64,000 nt of DNA from Harmothoe impar. Taxonomy: Eukaryota > Annelida > Polychaeta > Phyllodocida > Polynoidae. This document shows, piece after piece, positions 63,521 through 64,000 of the stretch. Location of the stretch: the NCBI GenBank assembly GCA_947462335.1, contig OX381714.1, positions 54,295,800-54,359,799 on the forward strand, read 5' to 3'. The notes beneath the pieces were generated by a model. That model saw only the letters and a list, made by a program, of their open reading frames with translations. It had not been told where the DNA came from and searched no databases. Position 1 is the stretch's first letter. Each line of letters opens with the position of its first letter. The translations under genes were made by a program, and so were the position numbers.

Positions 63521-63643
63521 ACAAAGGTCCACGAGTTTTGGTCTGTATAGCCTGGGTTATTTCACGAGTTGAAGGTATGGCCATAATTCACGAGGCCGCA
63601 AGTGAAATAACCCGGCTACAAACTAAAAGGAGTGTTCCTTTGT
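63521..63643. repeat. Long hairpin, interrupted arms
   Basis: ACAAAGG...CCTTTGT, TTTTGGTCTGTATAGCC / GGCTACAAACTAAAA and GGGTTATTTCAC / GTGAAATAACCC pair in order around a loop of about 30 bp. Confidence 0.75.
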
Positions 63644-63659
63644 ATTTATTTTTTACCTT

Positions 63660-64000
63660 TTTCGATTCAAATTCAATTATTATAGGGGGAAGGGCCTAAA
63701 TTAGCTTTTTTCTATGCTGTTCAAATGTAAACAAACCGTCATTTTGATGACGTCATAGGGCCGTGCAATACGGCCATGTGTTGTGTGTAATACGGCGCTC
63801 CTTGGTTAAATCAATGAGGCTGCCGTATTCCATAAAAAATAAAGCAGCGAAGTGTTGTGATTGTCACAAAATTGCATGTTAGTGCTATTGACAATCTTAA
63901 GATACTTGCACTGTTTAAAATAACCCCTATCAAATATTGATATCCGTATACTGATATGTTATAATATTGTTGTAACCAATATTGAACTTAACAGGTCAAA
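63660..64000. other. No gene recognised; CRE-type site
   Basis: Contains GATGACGTCATAG (63746-63758) and several GCCGTATT-like words (63765-63835) that recall the CpG-rich patch at 8.2 kb. No exon assigned. Confidence 0.35.

Overview
This is eukaryotic, non-coding-rich DNA from an animal, most likely a marine invertebrate (lophotrochozoan or invertebrate deuterostome). The species cannot be fixed from sequence alone. The reasons are: GT-AG introns with exact exon phasing, AATAAA polyadenylation signals, TATA and RFX X-box promoter motifs, an intact nuclear tRNA-Leu(AAG), a complete BEL/Pao LTR retrotransposon, LINE 3' ends and a very high density of MITEs, foldback hairpins and mini/satellite arrays. 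There are no bacterial operons and no CRISPR array.

Layout. (1) 0.8-6.6 kb, + strand: a spliced gene whose protein resembles a BK-channel beta subunit (KCNMB-like; first membrane segment and Cys-rich loop seen, second membrane segment not found). (2) 6.6-19 kb: transposon-rich DNA with two CpG-rich patches, a tRNA-Leu gene, tRNA-like relics, a 5'-truncated LINE and several MITEs with visible target-site duplications. (3) 19.6-21.7 kb, +: a compact two-exon gene for a secreted Gly/His/Tyr-rich protein, with a MITE filling its intron and in-frame stops followed by more Gly/His/Tyr coding. (4) 24-27 kb: two minus-strand ORFs of retroelement type (coiled coil; SGNH esterase) and one unassigned ORF. 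(5) 28.7-33.1 kb: tandem arrays, including about 25 copies of a 65-bp unit lying inside a 16-bp minisatellite. (6) 34.3-51.1 kb, -: a spliced coiled-coil gene whose exons join in frame (at least 300 codons), with a complete 8.2-kb BEL/Pao element in one intron. (7) 51.1-59.6 kb, +: a three-exon gene for a 356-residue protein, head to head with the previous gene across a perfect X-box. Its first intron holds the 30-bp satellite that runs up to the 3' splice site. (8) 61.5-63.0 kb, -: a single-exon ankyrin-repeat gene of ANKRD34 type.

How the genes relate. The two genes flanking 51.17 kb share an intergenic promoter of about 300 bp with the X-box GTTGCTAGGCAAC, typical of RFX-driven ciliary genes, so co-expression in ciliated cells is the main functional hypothesis. 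No other functional linkage is visible. No wholly new biological system is demonstrated. The strongest leads are this putative ciliary gene pair, the satellite that grades into a functional splice acceptor, and the stop-interrupted Gly/His/Tyr frame.
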